Below, piece after piece: positions 42,087 through 50,847 of a stretch of DNA of 64,000 nucleotides. Below the pieces are notes generated by a model that had not been told where the DNA came from, did no database searches, and was given only the letters and a program-made list of their open reading frames with translations. Source of the DNA: Gp6-AA40 sp035647075. GTDB lineage: Bacteria; Acidobacteriota; Vicinamibacteria; Vicinamibacterales; UBA2999. The DNA lies in contig DASROF010000173.1 of assembly GCA_035647075.1 (NCBI GenBank), forward strand, positions 24,983 to 88,982, in the 5' to 3' direction. The stretch's first letter is position 1. Each line of letters opens with the position of its first letter. The position numbers and the translations under genes are program-made.

Positions 42087-43058
42087 TCAGGGCCGCGGTG
42101 GAAGCGGTTTCCGCTCTCGCGCCGCAGCAGCCACATCCTCGATCGCCTGTATCACCACTCGCGGGTGCGTTAGCTGGATCTCATGTGCGGCACCCGGGAC
42201 GATCGTGTGGCGGCTGTTCGGCGATAGCTTCGCCAGGATGGCGTGAGCCGTCCTGTTTCCGTCGCCGCGAGTCAGCACGACAACTGGGACCCGCGCGATT
42301 GGTGCGTCGGCCTGTTTCTGGCTCTGCAGCAGCCGCGACAGCGCCGCATGTTCTCCCGCTTGAAACTCGCGAACGACCTCCGCCGGAACCGACAGCGGAA
42401 TCGCTTCGATGACCCGCTGTTCCAGCTGTACGCGCAATTCGTACAACACTGGCGGAAGCAGATTGAATGGCGACCCGGTCTGCGGCGACCGTCGCGCTAC
42501 GTTCACTGGTGCAGTCGGCATCGTCGTCTGCAACTGTTCGCTGCTGAGCGACGCAATCGCGACACCTTTCCCTTGATACAGAGTGAAGAGCCCGTCCTCG
42601 CTGGAAGGATCGACGAGGACCAGACCCACGACATCGCCGGGATACTCCAGCTGATACAGCCGGGCGTAGACACCGCCCATCGAGTGACCGACGAGGACTA
42701 CGGGTGTCTTTTCGCCGGCCGCGGCCAGTCCCGAATGGAGATCGCGAATGATCCGCGCCGGCGTGTCGACTGCGTCGCGTGGATCACTCCATCCGGCGCC
42801 GGCACGATCGTACGAGCAGACGCGGTGCGACTGTGCCACGGCCGGCTGCACGAGCGACCAATCGATGGCGAATGCGCCCGCGCCAGCCTCGAGGACGACG
42901 GTTGGAGTCCCAGAACCGCTGCAGATGAAGTGGAGCTTTCGCCCACCGATATCAACGAGGCGACCGGGCGCTGATCCGATGCTTCCTTGTTGCTGCTGCG
43001 CGAGCACCGGCGCACTTGCCACCGTCGCGGCGATGGCGAGCGCGGTCAGACGTTTCAC
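42087..43058 (-). CDS. Secreted alpha/beta-hydrolase
   Basis: 323 aa with signal peptide (about 1-20). Canonical alpha/beta-hydrolase: VVLEAGAGAFAIDW (oxyanion), VCSYDRAGAGWSD, nucleophile elbow VLVGHSMGGVYARLY, acid region VVVLTRGDGN and catalytic His in VPGAAHEIQLTHP. Probably an esterase; substrate unknown. It converges with the PQQ gene with 9 nt between stops, and follows the next gene with a 4-nt overlap. Confidence 0.85.
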   Translation of the reverse strand: MKRLTALAIAATVASAPVLAQQQQGSIGSAPGRLVDIGGRKLHFICSGSGTPTVVLEAGAGAFAIDWSLVQPAVAQSHRVCSYDRAGAGWSDPRDAVDTPARIIRDLHSGLAAAGEKTPVVLVGHSMGGVYARLYQLEYPGDVVGLVLVDPSSEDGLFTLYQGKGVAIASLSSEQLQTTMPTAPVNVARRSPQTGSPFNLLPPVLYELRVQLEQRVIEAIPLSVPAEVVREFQAGEHAALSRLLQSQKQADAPIARVPVVVLTRGDGNRTAHAILAKLSPNSRHTIVPGAAHEIQLTHPRVVIQAIEDVAAAARERKPLPPRP

Positions 43059-43816
43059 TTGGCAACCTTCAGCGACACATCGACTTTTACCGTTTCGCCG
43101 GTAATACGATCGGCGGCGGCGGTGAACTGACGCGCCTGACCATCGCGGAGCACAACGTTGTTGCTGGCGCGGAACGACCGGATGACGGGCAAGCCGTTTG
43201 TCGTGGTCCCTGCGCCGACGCTCTGCGGCGTCGCGATTGCGTCGTCCTGCACCGATACCCAGATTTCGAAGCGTCCGCCGTCGAGAATCCGCGCCCTGGC
43301 ATCGATGTTCGTCCCCACGGCCTTGTACAGGACCGGACCGCCGGTCGGGATACCCGGAATGGGCTTGCCATCGAGCGTCAACGACATCGTTGGCAGCGGC
43401 ACCTCCCCACCCATACGCAGTGATGTCGTTGGCGCGCCCTCCACGTCGCCCACGTACTTGGCATTGACGGTGAGCGCATATGGCAGGCTGCTCGTCTTCT
43501 TATCTCCCTGGTAGCGCGAAATCACGACTTCCAGGTCGAGCGGAACAACGACGTTCATCTTCTCCGCGTCGGCGCGGGCCGCCTCCAGGGCACGACGCTG
43601 CGACTCCTCGGCGACCTTCTGCTGCGCACGCGCCACGGCCTCCGCCTGCTGCGCTGCCATCTTTGCCATGGCTTCGACCCCGGCCTGTTGCTCCGCCGCT
43701 GCCTTCTCCGCCGCTGCCTTCTCTGCAGCTGTCAAGGGCTTCTGCTGCGCGGCCGCCGACACACTGAACGCAATCGCCAGGACCGCCAGGGCCGCCGTAT
43801 AGCGTCTCATCACCAC
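43055..43816 (-). CDS. Secreted hypothetical protein with Ala/Glu coiled coil
   Basis: 253 aa. Signal peptide (about 1-23), then an Ala/Lys/Glu/Gln-rich coiled coil (about 28-85) and a C-terminal beta-rich domain (VVVPLDLEVVISRYQGDKK, PYALTVNAKYVGD). Unrecognised. It overlaps the anti-sigma-like gene by 7 nt, so it may belong to the sigma-factor regulon. Confidence 0.65.
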   Translation of the reverse strand: MVMRRYTAALAVLAIAFSVSAAAQQKPLTAAEKAAAEKAAAEQQAGVEAMAKMAAQQAEAVARAQQKVAEESQRRALEAARADAEKMNVVVPLDLEVVISRYQGDKKTSSLPYALTVNAKYVGDVEGAPTTSLRMGGEVPLPTMSLTLDGKPIPGIPTGGPVLYKAVGTNIDARARILDGGRFEIWVSVQDDAIATPQSVGAGTTTNGLPVIRSFRASNNVVLRDGQARQFTAAADRITGETVKVDVSLKVAK

Positions 43817-44415
43817 TTGGTTTCTCCTTCTGTCTGGGCCCGAGCCGTCAACAGCGGCAGCGGGTCAATCTCGAGCGGCGCAATCACAAGAGGTGCCCTG
43901 TCCGCCTCGCCGAGCGCCTGAACCACCGTCTCCGGAATACGGCCGTTCGCCACCGCTGTGACAAACATCCCGAACGCGACTCGATCCTCTTCCGCAAACA
44001 GCACCGGGCTCAATTGCAACGGCACCGTCCGCGGCGACTCGACCCGATCCGGCACCCCGAGCCGCCGCCGGATCGGACGGAGGTCATTCGCCGACGACGG
44101 CGGCGACACCGGGGTTGCCTCCACTGCGACTTGTGTCACGGGCGTCCTGTGGACACTGGGCGCGACGACGACTCCTCCGCGCATGAACCGCGGCACAACG
44201 ACCGCCAACACAACCCCGACGATTGCCGCGACGACGAGAGGCTGCACGCCCTGCCCCCACACCGCCTGACGCCACAGCGACTGTTCGGGTTCAGCGGCAA
44301 TGCGCGTCCGCACGCGAACCAGGAACTCCGGCGACGGCTCGATACCGAGTGCCGACTCCAGCTCGCGATCGAGCTGCGCATCGCTCAACGGGTGCTGCGG
44401 TCCTGTGTCATCCAT
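43810..44415 (-). CDS. Putative anti-sigma factor (single TM)
   Basis: 201 aa from ATG 44415, overlapping the sigma-factor gene by 31 nt. A short cytoplasmic N-terminus (LSDAQLDRELESALGIEPSP) is followed by a transmembrane helix (PLVVAAIVGVVLAVVVPRFM, about 60-80) and a periplasmic Pro-rich region. No zinc-binding HxxxCxxC motif is seen. The anti-sigma role rests on position and topology. Confidence 0.65.
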   Translation of the reverse strand: MDDTGPQHPLSDAQLDRELESALGIEPSPEFLVRVRTRIAAEPEQSLWRQAVWGQGVQPLVVAAIVGVVLAVVVPRFMRGGVVVAPSVHRTPVTQVAVEATPVSPPSSANDLRPIRRRLGVPDRVESPRTVPLQLSPVLFAEEDRVAFGMFVTAVANGRIPETVVQALGEADRAPLVIAPLEIDPLPLLTARAQTEGETKW

Positions 44416-44987
44416 GACAATGCGTCCTTCAACTGTTGTCGCGCCGCGAACAATCGCGACTTGACGGTGCCCTCCGGCAGTTCCAGCAACGTCGCGACTT
44501 CTCTGATGTCGTGCTCCTCGATTCCGGACAGCACGATGACGACACGGAGCTTCTCGGAGAGGCCATCGATTGCGCGCCACAAGTGTTCCGCGCGTTCACG
44601 CGCTTCCAGGCCGACCTGCAGGTCGGCTTCTCCCGGGCGGCTTCTGCCTGAAGCCGGAAGCCACGTATCCGCGTGATCTTCGCGCACCGTGCGGCGCCGG
44701 TTCGACCGCTGTCGATCGAGCGCCATACGCCATGTCATGCGCACGAGCCAGGCCCTGAACCGATCGCGATCCCGAAGCTGAGTGAAACTGCGATACGCCT
44801 TCGCGAACGCCTCTTGCGCCACGTCCTCTGCGTCTTCGCGGTTGCGGAGCACGCTGTAGGCCACGCGCACGGCCAGCGTCGAGGACTCCACCAGCCGCGC
44901 TTCGAACTCCCGGGCCAGCTCCTGATCCACAGTCAGGGCGCGATCCCACGGATGAAGTTGTGCAGCCACCTCGGCGCGGTCATGCAT
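44385..44987 (-). CDS. ECF RNA polymerase sigma factor
   Basis: 200 aa with sigma region 2 (VAYSVLRNREDAEDVAQEAF, FRAWLVRMTWRMALDR) and region 4 (LSEKLRVVIVLSGIEEHDIR, LELPEGTVKSRLFAARQQLK). The linker between them, about residues 107-128, contains the peptide EADLQVGLEARE encoded by an 18-bp perfect palindrome plus a second hairpin. This looks like repeat sequence accepted into the flexible linker. It is probably an RpoE-type extracytoplasmic regulator. Confidence 0.9.
   Translation of the reverse strand: MHDRAEVAAQLHPWDRALTVDQELAREFEARLVESSTLAVRVAYSVLRNREDAEDVAQEAFAKAYRSFTQLRDRDRFRAWLVRMTWRMALDRQRSNRRRTVREDHADTWLPASGRSRPGEADLQVGLEARERAEHLWRAIDGLSEKLRVVIVLSGIEEHDIREVATLLELPEGTVKSRLFAARQQLKDALSWMTQDRSTR
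44610..44656 (-). repeat. Two palindromes within the sigma-factor linker
   Basis: A perfect 18-bp palindrome GCCGACCTGCAGGTCGGC (44610-44627) and a 7-bp stem CGGCTTC/GAAGCCG with a 5-nt loop (44638-44656). Both are in frame and code for the linker between regions 2 and 4. Their form resembles intergenic REP elements. Confidence 0.75.
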
Positions 44988-45045
44988 GTCGCTTCACCGG
45001 GCTAGACGCCGTCGGAACGGAGTCGGTTCAGTTCGTCGTTGGGGC

Positions 45046-46296
45046 CTACACAGACGAGAGCTTGTGTCCGAGCTTGTCCTTCTTGGTCTTCAGGTATCGA
45101 CGGGTCGAATCGCTGGCGGGAATTTCGAGCGGAACCGCTTCGGACACGGCAAGGCCATAGCCCTGCAGCCCCACGAACTTCCGCGGATTGTTGGTCAACA
45201 GCCGCATCGTCTTGACGCCCAGGTCGCTCAGGACCTGCGCGCCGATGCCGTAGTCGCGCTGGTCGGCTTTGAACCCGAGCCGCTCGTTCGCCTCGACGGT
45301 GTCGAGCCCCTCATCTTGGAGCTCGTACGCGCGAATCTTGTTGGCCAGCCCGATGCCGCGGCCTTCCTGATTGAGATACAGCAGAACGCCCCGGCCTTCT
45401 TTGGCGATGCGGGCCATCGCCGTCTCGAGCTGCGCGCCACAGTCGCACCGCGCCGAGTGAAACACGTCGCCGGTCAAGCACTTCGAGTGCACACGAACCA
45501 GCACGTCCTTGCCATCACCGATCTCGCCGCGAACGAGCGCCACGTGTGTTTCGCTGTCCAGCTGGCTGGCATACGCAAAGATTCGGAAGGCTCCGTGCTC
45601 AGTCGGCAGTTCGGCGCTGGCGACGCGCTTCACCAGCCGTTCGGTCTGCATCCGGTACTGAATAAGGTCGGCAATCGTAATGATCAGCAGCCCGTGCTTC
45701 TTCGCGAACTTCGTGAGCTCCGGCACGCGCGCCATCGTGCCGTCCTCGTTCATGATTTCGCAGATGACGCCGGCCGGATACAGTCCGGCCATACGAGCAA
45801 GGTCGACGCCCGCTTCTGTCTGCCCGGCGCGAACGAGCACTCCGCCATCGCGCGCGCGAAGTGGCGACATGTGGCCGGGTCTCGCAAGATCGGCCGGCGT
45901 CGTCTCCGGATCGATCGCCGCCATCACGGTGGCCGCGCGATCGGCCGCCGAGATTCCAGTCGTGACCTGATGCTTGGCGTCGATCGGCACGCAGAACGCC
46001 GTGCCGAACGGCGTTGTGTTCGCGTTGACGGCGAGCGGAATCTCGAGCTCGTCGAGCCGCTGTCCAGTCATCGACAGGCAAATCTGTCCGCGGCCGAACT
46101 TCGCCATGAAGTTGATGGCAGCGGGCGTGACCTTCCCGGCTGCGATTGTCAGATCGCCTTCGTTCTCCCGATCCTCGTCGTCAACGACGATGATCATCCG
46201 GCCGGCGCGGATTTCGGCAATCGCGTCGTCGATCGACGAGAAGGGGCTCCTTTTTCGCGCGCCTTTGGCGATTCGAATCTTCGAGTGTTTCGTCAT
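45046..46296 (-). CDS. ribBA: Bifunctional DHBP synthase / GTP cyclohydrolase II (RibBA)
   Basis: 416 aa starting riboflavin synthesis from ribulose 5-phosphate and GTP. N-terminal DHBP synthase: IIVVDDEDRENEGDLTIAA, ARPGHMSPLRARDGG, GQTEAGVDLARMAGL. C-terminal GTP cyclohydrolase II: VRVHSKCLTGDVFHSARCDC (zinc Cys), LYLNQEGRGIGLANKIRAY, LTNNPRK. Both halves look intact. It follows ribE; two palindromic repeats fill the gap. Confidence 0.96.
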   Translation of the reverse strand: MTKHSKIRIAKGARKRSPFSSIDDAIAEIRAGRMIIVVDDEDRENEGDLTIAAGKVTPAAINFMAKFGRGQICLSMTGQRLDELEIPLAVNANTTPFGTAFCVPIDAKHQVTTGISAADRAATVMAAIDPETTPADLARPGHMSPLRARDGGVLVRAGQTEAGVDLARMAGLYPAGVICEIMNEDGTMARVPELTKFAKKHGLLIITIADLIQYRMQTERLVKRVASAELPTEHGAFRIFAYASQLDSETHVALVRGEIGDGKDVLVRVHSKCLTGDVFHSARCDCGAQLETAMARIAKEGRGVLLYLNQEGRGIGLANKIRAYELQDEGLDTVEANERLGFKADQRDYGIGAQVLSDLGVKTMRLLTNNPRKFVGLQGYGLAVSEAVPLEIPASDSTRRYLKTKKDKLGHKLSSV

Positions 46297-46305
46297 TGTT
46301 CGGTG

Positions 46306-46360
46306 GTCCGGCTAAAGCCGGACACTACAACGGAGCGTTCCGCCTCAAACCGGACACTAC
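46306..46360 (-). repeat. Two palindromic repeat copies between ribE and ribBA
   Basis: 46306-46329 is an exact inverse copy of the 24-bp element at 38737. 46337-46360 is a diverged copy sharing CGGACACTAC. The second includes the ribE stop codon. These REP-like hairpins may stabilise or attenuate the rib transcript. Confidence 0.8.
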
Positions 46361-46950
46361 GTACGGAATAGCTGCGTCGCGCGCGCGACGTACTTACCCA
46401 CGACATCGCATTCGAGGTTCACCGTCGCACCAGCCTGCAACGAGCTCAGACTGGTGTGCGCCCAGGTGAACGGAATGATCATGACATCGAAATGGTCGGC
46501 GGCGAGGTTGGCGATAGTCAGGCTGACGCCATCCATGGCGACAGAGCCCTTCGGCACGAAATACACCGCCAACGCCGGGGAAAAGCCGACTTTCAGCCAG
46601 TGTGCGTCATCGTCTTCCCGCGCCTCGAGCACGGTGCCGATTCCGTCGACGTGACCCTGCACAAAATGGCCACCGAACCGGCCGTCGGCACGCATCGCGC
46701 GTTCAAGGTTCACCGCCTGGCCGTGTTGCAGGCCGGCAAGCGTGGTTACGCGCGCGGTCTCAGGGCCGATGTCTGCCGCGAATTCCGAGGCGTCCCGTTG
46801 CGCCACTGTCAGGCAGACACCGTTCACCGACACGCTCTCACCATGAGAGAGGTCGGGAGCGATCGCAGTCCGAATGCGGATGCGCAGCCCTGCGTCGGTC
46901 GCTCCCACGTGCCTAACCTCGCCGACGGCTTCAATGAGGCCGGTGAACAT
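46357..46950 (-). CDS. ribE: Riboflavin synthase (alpha chain)
   Basis: Dismutates dimethyl-ribityl-lumazine to riboflavin; 197 aa. Two internally repeated lumazine domains, each with a SVNGVCLT / MDGVSLT-type motif: MFTGLIEAVGEVRHVG, GESVSVNGVCLTV, GHFVQGHVDGIG, AMDGVSLTIANL. The start is ATG 46950, inside the ribD end (20-nt overlap). Its stop codon lies in a repeat. Confidence 0.96.
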   Translation of the reverse strand: MFTGLIEAVGEVRHVGATDAGLRIRIRTAIAPDLSHGESVSVNGVCLTVAQRDASEFAADIGPETARVTTLAGLQHGQAVNLERAMRADGRFGGHFVQGHVDGIGTVLEAREDDDAHWLKVGFSPALAVYFVPKGSVAMDGVSLTIANLAADHFDVMIIPFTWAHTSLSSLQAGATVNLECDVVGKYVARATQLFRT

Positions 46951-48028
46951 ACCCTTCGATCATGACATCTGGACCCAGCACCTCGACCCGTCGATCGAAC
47001 AGCGCAAACGTGGAAAACGCGCGGCTCTCGAGCGCGATACCCTGCTCGCCAAGGGTGACCGGCGCCACAAGGAGTTGGACGTAGTCGACAAGCCGCGCGT
47101 CCCAGACGGCCGCATGGAGCGCCGACCCTCCTTCAATCACGATGCTCTGCACGTCTCGGCGAAGCAACTCGCGCAGGGCCACCTCTATCTCAGCCGAATC
47201 AGGGGCCACAATCGCGGCACCTGCACGCTCGAGCGCTGCGGCGCGGGCGCCGGACTCACGAAGCATCATCGCCGTCGTCACGACGAGGATCGGCCCGGCA
47301 GAGAGTGTGGAGAAGATGCGCGCGGTCGGCGGTGTTCGCAACCGGCGGTCAAAGACGACCCGCGTCAGCGGCCGCTCGCGATACACCTCGCGAGCCGTCA
47401 GGCGTGGATCATCAACGAGAATCGTTTCCGACCCGACGCCGTCGGCGTCGACCCACGCCCGGTCATACTGTGCGCGCCTGACTGCGGCCGCCGACGTAAT
47501 CTGCGTTCGTGCTCCCGCGCTCGCGCTGATGCGCCCGTCGATGCTGACGGCCGCCTTGATAATCACGAACGGTCGCCCGTCGCGGACAGATGTGAGGAAG
47601 GGCTGATTCAAACGCGCCGCGGCAGCACGTCCGACGCCGACGACGACCTCGATGCCGCGCTCGCGCAGTCGCGCCAGCCCGCGGCCATTGACCTCCGGAA
47701 ACGGATCCTCCATCGCCGCGACGACCCGGCGAATGCCGGCAGCAATGATCCGCTCGGTGCACGGGCCGGTCCGCCCCTGATGGGAGCATGGCTCCAGCGT
47801 GCAGTACAACGTGGCGCCTCGAGCGGCGTCGCCGGCTTCGTCGAGCGCGTGCACTTCCGCGTGCGGCTCACCCGCCCGCTCGTGCGATCCCTGGCCGACG
47901 ACGACGCCCTCGTCAGAGACGACGCACGCACCGACCATCGGGTTCGGCGTGGTGCGTCCGAGACCGCGGCGTGCGCACTCCAGCGCGCGATTCATCCAGC
48001 ACATGTCAGTGGCGGTCGTCGCTACCAC
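46931..48028 (-). CDS. ribD: Bifunctional deaminase/reductase RibD
   Basis: About 365 aa catalysing two riboflavin steps. The deaminase domain has zinc motifs GEPHAEVHAL and TLEPCSHQGRTGPC. The reductase domain begins FVIIKAAVSIDGRIS and contains VDADGVGSETILVDDPRLT and VIEGGSALHAAVW. The start chosen is GTG 48028, five bases after the ftsY stop; ATG 48004 (MCWMNRAL) is the alternative. ribH is not in the cluster. Confidence 0.93.
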   Translation of the reverse strand: MVATTATDMCWMNRALECARRGLGRTTPNPMVGACVVSDEGVVVGQGSHERAGEPHAEVHALDEAGDAARGATLYCTLEPCSHQGRTGPCTERIIAAGIRRVVAAMEDPFPEVNGRGLARLRERGIEVVVGVGRAAAARLNQPFLTSVRDGRPFVIIKAAVSIDGRISASAGARTQITSAAAVRRAQYDRAWVDADGVGSETILVDDPRLTAREVYRERPLTRVVFDRRLRTPPTARIFSTLSAGPILVVTTAMMLRESGARAAALERAGAAIVAPDSAEIEVALRELLRRDVQSIVIEGGSALHAAVWDARLVDYVQLLVAPVTLGEQGIALESRAFSTFALFDRRVEVLGPDVMIEGYVHRPH

Positions 48029-48032
48029 GTCG

Positions 48033-48956
48033 CTACCACTTTTCCTGGAACAGCGCGTCGACGTATTCCTGAGCCGAAAACGGAATGAGATCGTCGAGAC
48101 CCTCGCCGACGCCGACATACTTGATTGGCAGCTTGAGGTCGTGTGCAATGGCGACTGCCACGCCGCCTTTGGCGGTGCCGTCAAGTTTCGTCAGCACGAT
48201 CCCGGTCACGCCAGCCACACTCGTGAACTCGCGGGCCTGCTGAACCCCATTCTGACCAACCGTGGCGTCGAGCACGAGCAACACTTCGTGCGGCGCGCCA
48301 TCCGCGGCTCGCGCCGCCACCCGCCTGATCTTGTCCAGCTCGTTCATGAGGTTGACGCGGTTGTGCAGGCGGCCTGCCGTATCGATCAGGATCGGATTGC
48401 GATTCCGCGCCTTGCCGGACTGAATGGCATCGAATACGACTGCGGCCGGATCCGACCCGTCTTTCGCGCGGATGATGTCGACGTCGGCTCGCTTGGCCCA
48501 GATTTCGAGCTGCTCGACGGCAGCGGCCCGGAACGTGTCCGCCGCACAAATCAGCGGCTGGTGGCCTTCGCTCTTCAGCAGATTTGCGAGCTTGCCGACG
48601 GTGGTGGTCTTCCCCGTCCCGTTGACGCCAACAATCAGCGTGACGTGCGGTGTGTGGCCATTCGACGGTGGTGATTCCACGGCGTCGAACACCTGCCGGA
48701 TTTCGTCCTTCACCAGATCGCGGAGGCTCTCACCGCGGCGGCTGCGTGCTTTCACCGCGCCGACGATCCGTTCAGTGGCCGCAATGCCAACGTCCGCGGA
48801 GACGAGCAGTTCCTCCAACGCCTCGATGGTGTCGACATCGACCGGCCTCGTTCGTTGTTCCGCCGTATCTGCGTGCTGGACGATCTCATCGAAACGCCCG
48901 AGGATCTGTTCCTTGGTGCGGCTGAGTCCTTCCTTGAGGCGATCGAAGAATCCCAA
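48033..48956 (-). CDS. ftsY: SRP receptor GTPase FtsY
   Basis: Docks SRP-ribosome complexes at the membrane; 307 aa. NG domains: LIVGVNGTGKTTTVGKLANL (P-loop), AADTFRAAAVEQLEIW, PILIDTAGRLHNRVNLM, VLTKLDGTAKGGVAVAI and GVGEGLDDLIPF. The acidic A domain of E. coli FtsY is absent, so membrane contact must rely on the N-terminal helix (MGFFDRLKEGLSRTKEQI). TTG start 48956, 7 nt after gpsA. Confidence 0.96.
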   Translation of the reverse strand: MGFFDRLKEGLSRTKEQILGRFDEIVQHADTAEQRTRPVDVDTIEALEELLVSADVGIAATERIVGAVKARSRRGESLRDLVKDEIRQVFDAVESPPSNGHTPHVTLIVGVNGTGKTTTVGKLANLLKSEGHQPLICAADTFRAAAVEQLEIWAKRADVDIIRAKDGSDPAAVVFDAIQSGKARNRNPILIDTAGRLHNRVNLMNELDKIRRVAARAADGAPHEVLLVLDATVGQNGVQQAREFTSVAGVTGIVLTKLDGTAKGGVAVAIAHDLKLPIKYVGVGEGLDDLIPFSAQEYVDALFQEKW

Positions 48957-48963
48957 TTGATGG

Positions 48964-50001
48964 CTACCCCAGTTCGGCTCGCTGTGGCCGAAGCATCAAG
49001 TCTTCCAGTGCGGTACGCGCGTCCTTGCGTCCTGCAAGCACCTCCTCGACCTGCGCGGTGATCGGCAGCTCGACGCCGACACGCGCCGCCAATGCCAGCG
49101 CGGCCTCCGTCGTGCGCACACCCTCAGCCACCATCTTCATGCCCGCCAGGACGTCATGCAAGGCACGGCCGTGGGCCAACTCAACGCCGACGTGACGGTT
49201 GCGGCTGAGCGTGCCGTTACAGGTGAGCACGAGATCGCCGAGCCCGGCCAGCCCGGCGAGTGTGTCGCGCCGGGCACCGGCGGCACACGCCAGGCGCGAG
49301 ATCTCCGCCAGGCCGCGTGTGATCAGGCCGGCCCGTGCATTGTTCCCGAGGCCAAGGCCCTCCACCACCCCGGCGGCGATCGCAATCACGTTCTTCACCG
49401 CCCCGCCAATTTCCACGCCGACCACGTCATCGGTACCGTACAGCCGTAGATACGGCGAGCGGAATTCCGTTTGAACCCGCTGGACCGCCGCCGATTCCGT
49501 CGACGCTACGGACAAGGCCGTCGGCAGCTCGCGCGCAACTTCCGCAGCGAAGCTGGGGCCGGACAGTACCGCAACGTGCACGTCAGGCCCGAGTTCCTGC
49601 GCGACGATCTCGGAGACCCGAAACAAGGTTCCCTGCTCGAGTCCCTTTGTGGCGCTGACGATGATCGATCCGCGCTGGATGTGCGGCGCGGCGCGCTTGA
49701 GAATGCTGCGCGTGCCGTGGGTCGGCGCAGCCGACACGATAATCTCGGTCCCGGTCAGCGCCTCTTCCAGGCTGTCTGTGATCCGCAGCCCATCGGGAAA
49801 ACTCACGTCGGCCAGATAGACAGCGTTGGCCCGCCGCTCGCGCATGTCCGCGACGAGTACCGGATCGCGCCCCCACAGCCACGCCTCGTGTCCACGTCGA
49901 GCGAGATGGATGGCCAGTGTGGTTCCCCACCCGCCCGCGCCGAGTACAGCTACGCGATCGATATCAGACGCCTCCCACGCGTCGTTCCGTCCCGGCCACA
50001 A
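48964..50001 (-). CDS. gpsA: Glycerol-3-phosphate dehydrogenase (NAD(P)+)
   Basis: Makes sn-glycerol 3-phosphate for phospholipids; about 345 aa. Motifs: RVAVLGAGGWGTTLAIHLA (NAD loop), ATKGLE, VLSGPSFAAEVARE, VEIGGAVKNVIAIAAG (catalytic Lys) and GLGDLVLTCNGTLSRNR. No ATG is near; TTG 50001 is the best in-frame start, inside the plsY remnant. The start is therefore uncertain, the function is not. Confidence 0.95.
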   Translation of the reverse strand: MWPGRNDAWEASDIDRVAVLGAGGWGTTLAIHLARRGHEAWLWGRDPVLVADMRERRANAVYLADVSFPDGLRITDSLEEALTGTEIIVSAAPTHGTRSILKRAAPHIQRGSIIVSATKGLEQGTLFRVSEIVAQELGPDVHVAVLSGPSFAAEVARELPTALSVASTESAAVQRVQTEFRSPYLRLYGTDDVVGVEIGGAVKNVIAIAAGVVEGLGLGNNARAGLITRGLAEISRLACAAGARRDTLAGLAGLGDLVLTCNGTLSRNRHVGVELAHGRALHDVLAGMKMVAEGVRTTEAALALAARVGVELPITAQVEEVLAGRKDARTALEDLMLRPQRAELG

Positions 50002-50252
50002 TCCGTGCGATGTTGCCGCGATGGCGAACCAGGATAATCGCCACCGCCACCGGCGCAAGAGAGACAGCGGCGATGCGCTCGGCGAGCAGCACCGACACCG
50101 CGCCCCTGAAACCATCGAGCATCATCGCCAGCGGAGGTCGACGTCGCGGGCCAGGGCACCGCGACACGGGAGGCCGTCACGCCGCGCCAGCAGAAACGCA
50201 AACGGAAGCGACCCGATGAAGTAGCCGCACAGATGACGATGAACGCATTCAT
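49964..50252 (-). pseudogene. plsY: Remnant of glycerol-3-phosphate acyltransferase plsY
   Basis: PlsY normally has about 195 aa and often precedes gpsA. Only about 96 codons remain, in different frames. The start ATG (50252, coupled to the thpR stop as ATGA) reads MNAFIVICAA. After one lost base the first helix continues in another frame as YFIGSLPFAFLLARRDG. The C-terminus VAIILVRHRGNIARIVAGTE survives in a third register. The catalytic middle (the GSGNIGATN-type and glycine-rich loops) is deleted. The gene cannot make PlsY, so another acyltransferase must act. Confidence 0.8.
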
Positions 50253-50830
50253 GTCGAGGGACCAGCCCGCAGCGCCGTACGTTGCAGCGCCACATACGTC
50301 GGACCTTTCGGCGACAGCCGGCTCTCGAACAGTGTAATCGCGTCTACGGGCGTGGTCCCGAGCGCGAGATCGTTCAGCGGCCCGACGAGGGCCGGCGACC
50401 GCAATCCTGCTGCGTCGCGCACCCGCGCCAGCGTGAGATGCGGGTTGAATGGCCGTTCTTCCGGGGGCACACCGGCCACGGCCAGCCGATCGTTGACAAG
50501 CGTCTCGAGCGCCATGAGTCGGGGACGTCCCGCCGTCAGCCCCGCCCAGATCACACGCGGGCCGCCCGTACGCGGAAACGTGCCGACGCCAGCGATGGTC
50601 AGGTCAAACCGCTCGCCGAGCGGCTCTGACAACATCGTGCGAACAGCGTCCGCCTTCGACTCCTCAACGTGTCCGATGAATCGAATGGTGATGTGGAGGC
50701 GCTCCGCGGTTACCCAGGTGATGCGAGATTGCGGCGCCAGCCGCGCGGCCGTCGCCCTCAGGCGTGAAATCAGATCGAGGATGGTCGTCGCGACCGTGCC
50801 TGAGATCTCGAGCGCCACAAACAAGCGCAT
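50249..50830 (-). CDS. thpR: RNA 2',3'-cyclic phosphodiesterase
   Basis: 2H phosphoesterase family, 193 aa. The two HxT/HxT-like catalytic motifs are ERLHITIRFIGHV and NPHLTLARVRD. MRLFVALEI at the N-terminus is typical. Family members act on cyclic phosphate ends of RNA. It lies 17 nt after cinA, as often seen, and its stop overlaps the old plsY start. Confidence 0.93.
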   Translation of the reverse strand: MRLFVALEISGTVATTILDLISRLRATAARLAPQSRITWVTAERLHITIRFIGHVEESKADAVRTMLSEPLGERFDLTIAGVGTFPRTGGPRVIWAGLTAGRPRLMALETLVNDRLAVAGVPPEERPFNPHLTLARVRDAAGLRSPALVGPLNDLALGTTPVDAITLFESRLSPKGPTYVALQRTALRAGPST

Positions 50831-50847
50831 GCGTACGCCCCGTCGCT

